From contig JAVVEL010000014.1 of assembly GCA_032260385.1 (NCBI GenBank), positions 4,257 through 68,256 on the forward strand: 64,000 bases of DNA, given 5' to 3'. The notes beneath the pieces were generated by a model. The model made no database searches. It saw nothing but the letters and a program-made list of their open reading frames with translations, and was not told the origin of the DNA. Shown here piece by piece: positions 25,650 through 34,514 of the stretch; the stretch's first letter is position 1, and each line of letters opens with the position of its first letter. This DNA comes from UBA9300 sp032260385. GTDB lineage: Bacteria > Bacteroidota > Bacteroidia > Bacteroidales > VadinHA17. The position numbers and the translations under genes were made by a program.

Positions 25650-26240
25650 ATGGAATTTTTTCAAGAAATAAGCCTTAAACAAACAGTAGCAGCCTTTATG
25701 GTGCTCTTTGCAATAATCGATATCCTGGGATCCGTACCCATTATTCTTGACATTAAAGCAAAATCAGGTGAAGTGGGTGCCGCCAAGGCAAGCATAGTTG
25801 CATTTATAATCTTCCTGATGTTCTTCTTTATCGGTGAACCGCTCCTGGCTCTTTTCGGAGTCGACATTTCTTCCTTTGCCATAGCAGGATCAATAGTAAT
25901 CCTTCTGCTTGGTCTTGAAATGGTGCTTGGAATCGAACTTTTTAAACATGACTCCCCGGGGGGAGGAACGGTTGTACCAATTGCCTTTCCACTGATCGCA
26001 GGAGCAGGGTCAATAACCACCTTGCTTTCCTTAAAAGCTGAATATGCTCCCGTAAATATTCTAATAGCACTTGTTATTAATATGCTGCTAGTTTTTGCCA
26101 TTCTTAAAATTACCTCCAGGGTCGAAAAAATACTTGGTCCGTCAGGATTACATATAATAAGGAAAATTTTCGGCATTATACTGCTTGCAATAGCTGTTAA
26201 ATTATTCCTGACAAATACAGGAATTAACATCCCTGCTTAA
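25650..26240 (+). CDS. MarC-family integral membrane protein
   Basis: Protein of 196 residues with six hydrophobic segments. Seen: VAAFMVLFAIIDILGSVPIIL at the start (the family's pattern of a helix with D-x-x-G/P-x-x-P), FIIFLMFFFIGEPLLALFGV, FAIAGSIVILLLGLEMVLG, FPLIAGAGSITTLLSL, ILIALVINMLLVFAILKI, and IRKIFGIILLAIAVKLF. The second and fifth blocks (AGSIVILLLGLEMV; P-L-I-A-G-A-G-S) are MarC signatures. The family is annotated as multiple-antibiotic-resistance related but no drug-resistance role has been shown for MarC itself, and its function is unknown. rnhA begins 5 bases later. Confidence 0.88.
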   Translation: MEFFQEISLKQTVAAFMVLFAIIDILGSVPIILDIKAKSGEVGAAKASIVAFIIFLMFFFIGEPLLALFGVDISSFAIAGSIVILLLGLEMVLGIELFKHDSPGGGTVVPIAFPLIAGAGSITTLLSLKAEYAPVNILIALVINMLLVFAILKITSRVEKILGPSGLHIIRKIFGIILLAIAVKLFLTNTGINIPA

Positions 26241-26245
26241 AGAAA

Positions 26246-26734
26246 ATGAGCAAGAAAATAACAATTTTTACCGACGGTGCTGCAAAGGGAAATCCCGGAC
26301 CGGGGGGCTACGGGGTAGTGCTGCAGACAGACAGGCACAGGAAAGAGCTTTCGGAAGGCTATAAACTGACAACCAATAACAGGATGGAACTGCTGGCAGT
26401 GATAAAAGGTCTTGAAGCATTAAAATTCAGGGGATCAGATGTTATTGTTTTCACTGACTCCAGGTATGTAGTGGATGCTGTTAACAAGGAATGGGTCTTC
26501 GAATGGGAAAGAAAGGCATTCCGAAAAAAAAAGAATTCAGACCTCTGGAAACGCTTTCTCAAAATATACCGCCTGCATAATGTGACATTCAGGTGGGTGG
26601 AAGGACACGCTGGTATTGAAGGTAACGAGAGGTGCGACAGGCTGGCGGTGGAAGCATCAGAAAAAGACAAACTCCTCGAAGATGAGGGCTACCTCGAAGA
26701 CAAGGCAGGGGGAAAACTCTTCGAAACAGAATAA
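26246..26734 (+). CDS. rnhA: Ribonuclease HI
   Basis: Degrades the RNA strand of RNA-DNA hybrids. It has 162 residues with all catalytic acids: Asp in FTDGAAKGNPGPGGYG, Glu in NRMELLAVI, Asp in FTDSRYVVDAVN, and Asp in GNERCDRLAVEA. The flexible-loop His is in VEGHAGIEGNE. A lysine-rich handle segment (ERKAFRKKKNSDLWKRF) is present as in bacterial enzymes. It follows the marC-family gene by 5 bases, probably as one transcript. Confidence 0.96.
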   Translation: MSKKITIFTDGAAKGNPGPGGYGVVLQTDRHRKELSEGYKLTTNNRMELLAVIKGLEALKFRGSDVIVFTDSRYVVDAVNKEWVFEWERKAFRKKKNSDLWKRFLKIYRLHNVTFRWVEGHAGIEGNERCDRLAVEASEKDKLLEDEGYLEDKAGGKLFETE

Positions 26735-26783
26735 TTGCCCCGAAACAAGTAAAATTGCATATTTGCAGAAACAAAAAAGTAAA

Positions 26784-27191
26784 ATGCAGAAATTATATTT
26801 ACCTCCCTCAGACCTCGATCCTGAGATTGATTTCTCACACGATGAAAATAAATTCAGGATTTCAGGTGTCAGCAGACCGGAAAATGTGCGGGCTACCTAT
26901 GAAGCCGCTATCAGCTGGCTGTCTGACTACAAGGCTGAACTGGCAGCCGGCAACTCACCATACAGTAAAGAGAATCCTCTTACCCTGCAACTCGACCTGG
27001 AATATTTTAATTCGTCCTCAGCCATCTTCCTTTACGATCTTGTAATGATAATAAAAGCCATTAGAGAAGAAAGGATACCGGCACGTATTACCTGGATATA
27101 CGATCCAGCCGACACGGACTCCCTGGAAGCAGGTGAAGACCTTTCCATCCTTGCTGAAATGGAATTTGACTATATAAAAAGACAGGCATAA
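26784..27191 (+). CDS. SiaC-like (DUF1987) regulatory protein
   Basis: Protein of 135 residues. Seen: PPSDLDPEIDFSHDENKFRISGVSRPENVRATYEAAISWL near the start and LQLDLEYFNSSSAIFLYDLVMIIKAI in the middle, a typical DUF1987/SiaC pattern with the serine-rich FNSSSA site. In Pseudomonas the homologue SiaC is phosphorylated by the kinase SiaB and dephosphorylated by the PP2C phosphatase SiaA, and controls a diguanylate cyclase. Here no siaB-like gene is adjacent. I chose ATG 26784 because the open frame upstream to 26616 overlaps rnhA and lacks family features. A near-consensus CATATTTG lies at 26757-26764. ProXp-type deacylase follows 4 bases later. Confidence 0.8.
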   Translation: MQKLYLPPSDLDPEIDFSHDENKFRISGVSRPENVRATYEAAISWLSDYKAELAAGNSPYSKENPLTLQLDLEYFNSSSAIFLYDLVMIIKAIREERIPARITWIYDPADTDSLEAGEDLSILAEMEFDYIKRQA

Positions 27192-27195
27192 AAGC

Positions 27196-27693
27196 ATGAG
27201 AGGGCAGAAAGAACTGTATATAGTGCTAGATAAACTGAATATTCATTACCAATACAGGGAACATCCGCCGGTAAATACCATTGAGGAAGCAAGCATATAC
27301 TGGAAAAATTACGATTCCGGAAGGTGCAAAAATATTTTCCTCAGAAATCATAAGGGCAATAAGCACTACCTGGTAATTCTGGAGCACCTACGCCAGCTTA
27401 ATATGAAAGACCTTGAAAAAAGGCTTAAACAGGGTAAGCTCACCTTTGCCTCGGAGAAAAGACTTATGAAATACCTGGGACTGAAACCCGGGTCAGTGTC
27501 TCCCTTCGGCCTGATAAATGACTATAGCAATCATGTACATCTTTTTATAGATAAAAAGCTGGTCAATTTTGAAAATCTGTCCTTCCATCCCAATAATAAT
27601 ACTGCTTCCCTGATAATCTCAAAAAACGATTTCATACGCTTCCTCGAATACTGCGGTAACTCCTATGAATTCCTGCAATTATATGACGATTAA
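27196..27693 (+). CDS. YbaK/ProXp-family aminoacyl-tRNA deacylase (prolyl-tRNA editing type)
   Basis: Protein of 165 residues in the YbaK/EbsC/ProX superfamily, which hydrolyses mischarged tRNA such as Ala-tRNA(Pro) or Cys-tRNA(Pro). Seen: an N-terminal helix (LYIVLDKLNIHYQYREHPPV), the RCKNIFLRNHKGNKHYLVI strand with the conserved Lys, then the family signature LKPGSVSPFGLINDYSNHVHLFID. The P-G-S-V-S-P-F-G-L block is characteristic of the stand-alone ProXp-ala/PrdX branch. It lies 4 bases after the SiaC-like gene and is likely co-transcribed with it. Exact editing specificity cannot be read from sequence alone. Confidence 0.88.
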   Translation: MRGQKELYIVLDKLNIHYQYREHPPVNTIEEASIYWKNYDSGRCKNIFLRNHKGNKHYLVILEHLRQLNMKDLEKRLKQGKLTFASEKRLMKYLGLKPGSVSPFGLINDYSNHVHLFIDKKLVNFENLSFHPNNNTASLIISKNDFIRFLEYCGNSYEFLQLYDD

Positions 27694-27851
27694 CAGGAAA
27701 AATGTATTTCTTTGTAAATTCTCTTACCGCTTTAGGATGAGATAATTTACAGGGGAGCCTGCTTATTTAGAAATATTTTAATCAAGCATAAGCCTGCAAC
27801 AAAAGTTGTGGCAGTCCGTCTTTACCTGTGAATAAAGCTAATTAATATACC

Positions 27852-30479
27852 ATGAAGAACCTGACTATGGTGCTCCTGTTGTTTGCAGGCCTTGTTTTTA
27901 ATGCTAACAGCCAGGGTAACAAAAAAAAATACTATGAAGCTGTTCGTATTGAGAATGCCCCGTCAATTGACGGTAATCTTGATGACGATGCCTGGCTTCA
28001 AAATCACTGGGAAGATGGACTTATACAGCATGAGCCATATGAGAACAGGCCTCCGTCACAGCCAACTGAGTTTAAAATTTGTTTCGACGATGTTAACCTC
28101 TATGTAGCAATCAAAGCCCTTGATTCCTCACCCGACAGCATCACAAACAGGATGAGCCGCAGGGATAACGGGGAGGGCGATATGGTCTTTATAGGCCTAG
28201 ACAGTTACCATGACCTCCGGACTCTCTTCGTTTTCGGGGTCAGCTCAGCCGGGGTGCGTTTTGATATAATAATGTCAAATGACGGTCAGAATGAAGACGC
28301 CACCTGGGACCCTATCTGGCAGGCGAAAACAAGTATCCATGAATGGGGCTGGGCAGCAGAAATGAAGATACCCTTTACACAACTCAGGTTTCAGAAAAAC
28401 TCTGATGAGGTATGGGGAATGATAGTGGCCAGGCAGATCTTCAGGCACAACGAGATGAGCTTCTGGCCTGCCATCCCTCGTGACGCACCGGGTATTGTAC
28501 ACCTTGCAGGAGAACTGGGTGGCCTCGAAGGAGTGGAACCAAGAAAACAATTTGATATTATGCCCTATGGTGTGGCTTCATATAGTAACTACGAAGCCGA
28601 AGAAGGCAATCCTTTCAGGACAGGCAGCGACTATAAACTTAAAGCCGGACTGGATGCAAAAATAGGTGTTACAAATAACCTTACTCTTGACCTCACACTC
28701 TTCCCTGACTTCGGACAGGTCGAGGCCGACCCTTCAGAAGTAAACCTCACAGCCTTCGAGACTTACTTCGAGGAAAAGAGGCCCTTCTTTATCGAAGGCA
28801 ATAATATTACCAGTTTCAACGTAGGTCTGGGCGACGGTGATATTGGAAACGATAACCTGTTTTATTCCAGGCGAATAGGCAGAAGTCCGCATAGATATCC
28901 ATCCCTGGGGGAATATGAGTATGCAGACGTTCCAACATATACAAATATAATAGGGGCAGCCAAACTTACCGGAAAAACAAAGAACGGACTGTCAGTCGGC
29001 TTCCTGGAAAGTGTCACCGCAGAGGTGAAAGCCAGGATTGACAGCGCAGGACAGGATTTAACTGAAATTATTGAACCTCTCACCAATTATTCGCTGGCAC
29101 GTGTCCAGAAAGATTTTAACAAGGGTAATACAATTATCGGTGGTGCCGTGACCAATACTATACGCAGACTGGATGGTACCGGTATGGATTACCTGCACAA
29201 AAATGCCTCCACTGCAGGTTTGGATTTCACACAATACTTCAAGGAAAGAAATTATATGCTCTCTGCAAGTATGTACATGAGCCACGTGGAAGGATCAGAA
29301 GAGGCTATTACCCGGACACAGATGTCATCTGCGAGATACTACCAGCGACCTGATGCCGGTCATGTCAACCTTGACACAAGCAGGACAAGCCTGAGCGGTT
29401 TCGGAGGAAAAATCCAGGCAGGGAAAATAGGCGGCAAATGGAACTTCCTGTGGATGTCGAATTGGAAAAGCCCGGGACTGGAAATAAATGACATGGGCTA
29501 CCAGAGACAGGCCGACTGGTTTATAAACGTATTGTGGACAGGATATAACTTTACCGAACCCTTCAGTATTTTCAGGAGCCTGAACCTGAATAGTGATGTA
29601 TTCTTTGTAAATGACTTCAGTGGTGATTTCCTGGGGCTGGGCTATGAATGGAATGTGAATGCCAACCTGAAAAACTTCTGGTACGTGGGCACGGGTGGGA
29701 ATTTTGGTTTTTATAACAAATCCACCAGCATGCTCAGGGGAGGGCCTTCAATATATATGCCTAACAACTGGAATTACAGGATTCACTTCTCAAGCGATGA
29801 CAGGAAGAAGGTATCACTTTTTGCAGGCACCTTTTTGAATGGTATGGCCGATAAGGTATCCCTCAGTAGCAACTACCAACTGGGTGTTACAATAAGGCCT
29901 TCAAATACCCTCCAGTTATCACTCAGCCCGGGATACTCATTACGTAATGACGAATTCCAGTATATAACCAGAAAGAGCTTTAATGATGATGACAGGTACA
30001 TTTTTGGGAATATAGAGCAAAAAGTACTGAGTATGTCTATCAGGATTAATTACAATATAACACCTGATCTCACAATCCAATACTGGGGACAACCCTTTAT
30101 TGCCACAGGACAGTACAGTAAGTTTAAAATGATTACGGATCCGAAAGCTGATGAACTGACCGACAGGTATCATCTCTACACACCTGAACAGATAAGTATG
30201 GAAGATGGATATTACGGTATCGATGAAGATATTGATGGTACCTATGATTACGGAATAGGAATACCCGATTTCAATGTTGACGAATGGCTTTCAAATCTGG
30301 TTATAAGATGGGAATTCCTTCCGGGATCAACCGCCTACCTGGTATGGTCACAGTCGAGGGATTTTTACCAGGCTGATGGTGAATTCGAAGTATGGGATAA
30401 CCTGCATGACCTGTTCACGGATAAGAAAGCCAATAACATTTTCCTTGTTAAATTATCATACCGATTTGGCCTGAGGTAA
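27852..30479 (+). CDS. DUF5916 outer-membrane barrel protein with N-terminal CBM9-like domain
   Basis: Protein of 875 residues. Seen: a signal peptide (NLTMVLLLFAGLVFNANSQ), a CBM9-like beta-sandwich at about 30-215 (APSIDGNLDDDAWLQ, VNLYVAIKALDS, EMKIPFTQLRF), and a long DUF5916 region from about 240 with the signature FEEKRPFFIEGN. The protein ends in alternating hydrophobic strands and finishes FLVKLSYRFGLR. The aromatic near the C-terminus and strand pattern fit an outer-membrane beta-barrel. Such proteins are common in Bacteroidota; function is unknown, possibly uptake or surface binding of sugar or peptide material. It is preceded by a 158-base gap with no clear promoter motif. Confidence 0.85.
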   Translation: MKNLTMVLLLFAGLVFNANSQGNKKKYYEAVRIENAPSIDGNLDDDAWLQNHWEDGLIQHEPYENRPPSQPTEFKICFDDVNLYVAIKALDSSPDSITNRMSRRDNGEGDMVFIGLDSYHDLRTLFVFGVSSAGVRFDIIMSNDGQNEDATWDPIWQAKTSIHEWGWAAEMKIPFTQLRFQKNSDEVWGMIVARQIFRHNEMSFWPAIPRDAPGIVHLAGELGGLEGVEPRKQFDIMPYGVASYSNYEAEEGNPFRTGSDYKLKAGLDAKIGVTNNLTLDLTLFPDFGQVEADPSEVNLTAFETYFEEKRPFFIEGNNITSFNVGLGDGDIGNDNLFYSRRIGRSPHRYPSLGEYEYADVPTYTNIIGAAKLTGKTKNGLSVGFLESVTAEVKARIDSAGQDLTEIIEPLTNYSLARVQKDFNKGNTIIGGAVTNTIRRLDGTGMDYLHKNASTAGLDFTQYFKERNYMLSASMYMSHVEGSEEAITRTQMSSARYYQRPDAGHVNLDTSRTSLSGFGGKIQAGKIGGKWNFLWMSNWKSPGLEINDMGYQRQADWFINVLWTGYNFTEPFSIFRSLNLNSDVFFVNDFSGDFLGLGYEWNVNANLKNFWYVGTGGNFGFYNKSTSMLRGGPSIYMPNNWNYRIHFSSDDRKKVSLFAGTFLNGMADKVSLSSNYQLGVTIRPSNTLQLSLSPGYSLRNDEFQYITRKSFNDDDRYIFGNIEQKVLSMSIRINYNITPDLTIQYWGQPFIATGQYSKFKMITDPKADELTDRYHLYTPEQISMEDGYYGIDEDIDGTYDYGIGIPDFNVDEWLSNLVIRWEFLPGSTAYLVWSQSRDFYQADGEFEVWDNLHDLFTDKKANNIFLVKLSYRFGLR

Positions 30480-30555
30480 AAAGTCCCGGATATTATTATA
30501 CAACAAATATTTATTAACTTTATCATCCTGACATACTTCATCAACTTTTCTGCAA

Positions 30556-30798
30556 ATGCACAAGCACGGAGGAATAGTCTTCTGCCAGAGAGATAAAAGT
30601 GAAACAGGGGCACTGCTTACATTCTTTTACCCAACAAGAGAACTGGTGGATGAAATGTACAGAAGACTTCAGAATGTGGCGGAATCAGCTCCCAGGGATA
30701 ACTCAAATTACAGGAACTATCATTTCTATGCAAAGGATCCTGATGACAGGCCCATTGAATTCCAGTATTTCTGGAATGATATCAAGGAAATAAAATAA
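30556..30798 (+). CDS. Short VOC/glyoxalase-like ORF, possibly a truncated gene
   Basis: Eighty residues resembling only the second half of a vicinal-oxygen-chelate domain: GIVFCQRDKSETGALLTFFYP, ELVDEMYRRL and the typical DPDDRPIEFQYFW end. Full VOC proteins are about 120-130 residues with two beta-alpha-beta-beta-beta halves, and the first half is missing. Reading upstream in frame hits a TGA after nine codons with no other half. It may be a decayed remnant, or a real half-size protein that works as a dimer. It sits alone between the DUF5916 and M1 genes. Confidence 0.5.
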   Translation: MHKHGGIVFCQRDKSETGALLTFFYPTRELVDEMYRRLQNVAESAPRDNSNYRNYHFYAKDPDDRPIEFQYFWNDIKEIK

Positions 30799-30903
30799 AA
30801 GTTATACCCCCGAAACCTTAAGCCATGCAGGCAGCATAATAAGATTAGCATACTCATTAATGATTGAAACATTATTTTAAATATTTAATTGAAAAATAAC
30901 CAA

Positions 30904-32781
30904 ATGAAACCTTATAAACTGTTAGTAGCCTCGCTTATTCTTGTAATACCAGTGTCTTTTTCTTCTGCCCAGGATCTGCCTGTTCATCAAGAGTTTCAAA
31001 GAGCTGTTGAAAACGGGACAAGAACAATGAAGGGCTACCCCGGTCCTGCTTACTGGATAAACCATTCCGACTATATACTGGAAGCCGAAGTAATATTTGA
31101 AAACGATACTGTATGGATAAAGGGAAAGGCAGATATTACATATCATAATGAAAGCCCTGATGAACTAAATATCATTGTATTACGCAGTTACCAGGATATG
31201 ACTGCCGATGCTGCATTACGTAACTTTTATATCTTCCCTCAAAATGAAACCAGGCAGGTTAATTACAGCGACCTGCTTATTGGTGCAGACACAATACCAT
31301 CGGATATGCTTATGCAAAGCCGTACATCAACAAATCTGATTATCCGGCTTAATGAGCCACTTGAACCCGGGGATAATATTGATATGAAGCTGAGCTGGAA
31401 ATATTATATGCACCCCAATGTTAACATAAGACAGGGTGTTTTTGAAAATGACGCTATCTTCGTTGCATACTGGTATCCGCAGGTTGCAGTCTATGATGAC
31501 ATATATGGATGGGATATGACCGACTATGCCGGCATCGTGGAATTCTATAACGACTTCAATAACTATAATGTAAGTATAACTTTACCGGCTGGCTACCTGG
31601 TATGGGCAGGAGGTGTGCTACAGAACCCGGCAGAAGTCTATACTCCTGAAATCAGTGATAAGTTAGATAATGCATTAAAAAGTGAGGATATAGTTAATAT
31701 AATCACAACAGATAATCTGCCTGTCAACCATGGCAACAGGGATAAAAAAACGTGGAAATTTACAGCTGAAAATACTCCGGATTTTACATTCGCTGCCAGT
31801 AAAACACACCTGTGGGATGCATCAGGACTTGAGGTGGAGGATGGAAGAAAGGTTCTTATTTCAGCTGTTTATCCTGACTCAAGCAAACACTATCATAAGG
31901 CTGCAAAGTTTGCAAGGAATGCCATAGAGTACCTCTCTTTTGAATGCCCGGGGGTCCCCTACCCATGGCCCTCTATGACAGTCTTTAATTGTGGTGAGGG
32001 CTCCGGCGGAATGGAATCGCCCATGATGGTTAACAATGGTGACCAGGCTACCGAACTATCAGCCGATGAAGTTATATTCCATGAAATATCCCACTCCTAC
32101 CTTCCCTTCTATACAGGCACAAATGAACGCAGGTTTGCATGGATGGACGAAGGCTGGGCCACCTACCAGGGAATAAAGTGGAGTGAGGGTGATCCGGGAG
32201 GAACCGGTGGGTCCTTCAGACAGGTCTTCAGTATTGTCAGCGGTACTGCCGCTGACCTGCCTCTTATGATACCGACATATTCAATATTTGACGGCCTGGC
32301 ATCCAACTTTAATAGTTACGGGCGTTCATCACAAGCTTTCTTTGCTATTGAAGACCAGCTTGGTATTGAGGAAATGAACATGGCATGGAAGACCTTTACC
32401 GAAAGATGGCATCATAAACACCCTGCACCATGGGACCTCTTTGTATGCTTCGAAGAGGTGGCAGGATATGACCTCGACTGGCTTATACTGCCCTGGTACT
32501 ACGAATTCAAAACCCAGGAGCTGGAACTTGGCCCCGTCGATACAAAGACCGGCACCGTGACAGTTAAAAACACGGGAGGACTGCCCCTCCCCGTATACCT
32601 GGAACTTGAATATGAGGATGGCAGTAAAAAAACAATACACCGTAAGCCCGCAGTATTTAAGGATGCAAAAGAAGTTAGCATTGAAATAGAAGATGCCCCG
32701 GGGCTGAAATCCGTGCGACTGGGCAATCCCTTCTTTTACGACCGGGACCTTTCAAACAATAATTGGGCAAAAGAGAAGTAA
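30904..32781 (+). CDS. Exported M1-family metallopeptidase (aminopeptidase N-like)
   Basis: Zinc peptidase of about 625 residues. Seen: a signal peptide (LLVASLILVIPVSFSSAQ), an N-terminal beta domain with QVAVYDDIYGWD and a substrate-site motif GGMESPMMVN (equivalent to GAMEN). The zinc site HEISH follows, with a glutamate 18 residues later in MDEGWATYQG. C-terminal: GYDLDWLILPWYYEFKTQELEL and a beta domain. It likely works in the periplasm or at the surface, trimming peptides released by other peptidases. I chose ATG 30904 (MKPYKLLVAS), which gives a normal signal peptide; a TTG at 30889 would add five residues. M28 and DPP7 genes nearby suggest peptide use. Confidence 0.88.
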   Translation: MKPYKLLVASLILVIPVSFSSAQDLPVHQEFQRAVENGTRTMKGYPGPAYWINHSDYILEAEVIFENDTVWIKGKADITYHNESPDELNIIVLRSYQDMTADAALRNFYIFPQNETRQVNYSDLLIGADTIPSDMLMQSRTSTNLIIRLNEPLEPGDNIDMKLSWKYYMHPNVNIRQGVFENDAIFVAYWYPQVAVYDDIYGWDMTDYAGIVEFYNDFNNYNVSITLPAGYLVWAGGVLQNPAEVYTPEISDKLDNALKSEDIVNIITTDNLPVNHGNRDKKTWKFTAENTPDFTFAASKTHLWDASGLEVEDGRKVLISAVYPDSSKHYHKAAKFARNAIEYLSFECPGVPYPWPSMTVFNCGEGSGGMESPMMVNNGDQATELSADEVIFHEISHSYLPFYTGTNERRFAWMDEGWATYQGIKWSEGDPGGTGGSFRQVFSIVSGTAADLPLMIPTYSIFDGLASNFNSYGRSSQAFFAIEDQLGIEEMNMAWKTFTERWHHKHPAPWDLFVCFEEVAGYDLDWLILPWYYEFKTQELELGPVDTKTGTVTVKNTGGLPLPVYLELEYEDGSKKTIHRKPAVFKDAKEVSIEIEDAPGLKSVRLGNPFFYDRDLSNNNWAKEK

Positions 32782-32854
32782 GCCAGCCTTCGCTGGCGAG
32801 TTAAATAATTAATTACCTTTACAGACTTTTCCATTAAACAAACACCTGATAATC

Positions 32855-34432
32855 ATGAATATTAAAAAAATTGCCCTGTTATCCGCCGGTTTGTTCTTTA
32901 TCTGTTACAGCCTGGCTGATGCACAAACACAGGATCCCCTCGAATCCATTACAGAAGCCGAAATCAGAGACCATATATTTTTTCTTGCCTCAGACTATAT
33001 GAACGGCAGGGTCGGTCCCTCTGCTGAGTATGAAATAGCTGCACAGTATGTGGCATCTCAATTCGCTGCAGCCGGTCTTGAACCGCTTGTCCGTAATGAA
33101 GACGGAAGTAAAGGTTATTTCCAGGGAGTGCCCTTTGCAAAGACAACATACAGCGAGAAGCTGGAGTGGAAAATAACTAAGGACGGTAAAGAAAATACTC
33201 TCACTCACAAGGAGGATTTTAAAGTCATGTTTGCTAACAACCTTAATCATGATAAGCTCGAAATAATATATGTGGGCTATGGAATAGAAGAGCCGGACCA
33301 TGACTGGAACGATTTTAAGGATCTTGATGTTGAGGGAAAGATTATGGTTTGCCTGACCGGGGCGCCGCTAAAGAAAGGGAAGCCGGTATTACCTGATGAA
33401 GTACATGAAAAGTACGCAGGAACAAGGGGCTTGCAGTCAAAAATCTATGGGCTTTTCAGCAAAGGAGCCGCAGGATTGATACTTGTTGATATTGATGGTT
33501 CATCAGGTATACCCTTTGATTTTATACCAGGTGAATTTGCACAGGAAAAATATGTTTACCGGGAAGGCGAGAGTGAGAGGCGACAGAGATCAATGCCGTC
33601 AGTCTACCTGGCCCAGCCCGGGATATTTGATATACTTTTGGGCGGCAGTAAACATAATCCTTTGGCAGATCCGGACAACATAATCAAAAACTATAAACCA
33701 CAGTTGCTTGAAGGAGTATCCCTTATCAGCAAAATTGAAGTCTTGAGTGAAGAACTGGTCTATACTAAAAACGTTGTTGGAATGGTCCCCGGAACCGATC
33801 CCGTGTTGAAAAATGAATATATAGTTGTTGGCGCCCACCTCGACCATGTCAAGCCGCTAGAGGGAATGGTATGCAACGGGGCTGATGATAATGCCAGCGG
33901 CTCAACAGGGGTTATTGAAATTGCCGAAGCCGTAGCCATGAACCCCTGCAGGCGTTCGGTTATTTTCATAACTTATACAGCCGAGGAAATGGGATTGATA
34001 GGCTCAAGACATTTTGTGGGCAGTCAACTATTCCCTGCGGAACAGATGAAATTCAATCTCAATATGGATATGATAGGGCGGAGCGATCCGGAGAACAAAG
34101 AAAGCAGGGCTCACTATGTGGTAAGCGACAAAAAATATCTCAATGAGCTGGAATCGTTTATTATGGATTTAAATAAGGGGATAACCGACTTCCCGCTGAT
34201 ATTTGATAATGACGAGGATTCTCCCGGTGGAAGCGATCACCAGAGCTTTATAAATGCCGGCATACCTGGCTTTTTCTTCTTTTCCGGTGTTCACGAGGAC
34301 CTTCACCAGCCCGGCGATGACCCAGAAAAGATTGACTATGCCAAAGCAGTTAGCATATGCAGGCTGGGATACCTCATTACCACTGAGCTGGCAAACATGG
34401 ATACTGTACCAACCTTTATGATTGAAGATTGA
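32855..34432 (+). CDS. Exported M28-family zinc aminopeptidase with PA domain
   Basis: Protein of 525 residues. Seen: a signal peptide (IALLSAGLFFICYSLADAQ), then SEYEIAAQYVASQFAAAGLEP, and an inserted protease-associated domain around GKIMVCLTG ... KGAAGLILVDID at about 160-220. The M28 catalytic domain has all metal ligands: GAHLDHV (His/Asp), GADDNASG (Asp), YTAEEMGLIGS (catalytic and ligand Glu), NMDMIGR (Asp) and GGSDHQSF (His). It removes N-terminal residues from peptides outside the cytoplasm. A 13-bp direct repeat overlaps its last codons. The C-terminus lacks an obvious type IX secretion domain. Confidence 0.92.
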   Translation: MNIKKIALLSAGLFFICYSLADAQTQDPLESITEAEIRDHIFFLASDYMNGRVGPSAEYEIAAQYVASQFAAAGLEPLVRNEDGSKGYFQGVPFAKTTYSEKLEWKITKDGKENTLTHKEDFKVMFANNLNHDKLEIIYVGYGIEEPDHDWNDFKDLDVEGKIMVCLTGAPLKKGKPVLPDEVHEKYAGTRGLQSKIYGLFSKGAAGLILVDIDGSSGIPFDFIPGEFAQEKYVYREGESERRQRSMPSVYLAQPGIFDILLGGSKHNPLADPDNIIKNYKPQLLEGVSLISKIEVLSEELVYTKNVVGMVPGTDPVLKNEYIVVGAHLDHVKPLEGMVCNGADDNASGSTGVIEIAEAVAMNPCRRSVIFITYTAEEMGLIGSRHFVGSQLFPAEQMKFNLNMDMIGRSDPENKESRAHYVVSDKKYLNELESFIMDLNKGITDFPLIFDNDEDSPGGSDHQSFINAGIPGFFFFSGVHEDLHQPGDDPEKIDYAKAVSICRLGYLITTELANMDTVPTFMIED

Positions 34433-34511
34433 ATACTGCCTCACGGCGAGCTCGAATCACTCGCTTGCCTGTGGTAACCTTGCAATTCTCGGTTAACTAT
34501 TGAAGATTGAA
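34421..34511. repeat. 13-bp direct repeat (ATTGAAGATTGAA) flanking a 65-bp GC-rich insert
   Basis: ATTGAAGATTGAA occurs at 34421-34433 (the end of the M28 gene, including its stop) and again at 34499-34511, close to the stop of the convergent dehydrogenase gene. The 65 bases between include a hairpin, GCGAG with CTCGC around CTCGAATCA. The first repeat encodes the last residues IED-stop. This looks like a small duplication or insertion event; no known element was recognised. Confidence 0.6.
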
Positions 34512-34514
34512 GAA

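Noticed and set aside
25661..26230. 189-codon open frame antisense to the marC-family gene
   Set aside because: Composition is that of a shadow of a membrane protein gene; no motif is recognisable, and the + strand gene has clear MarC signatures.
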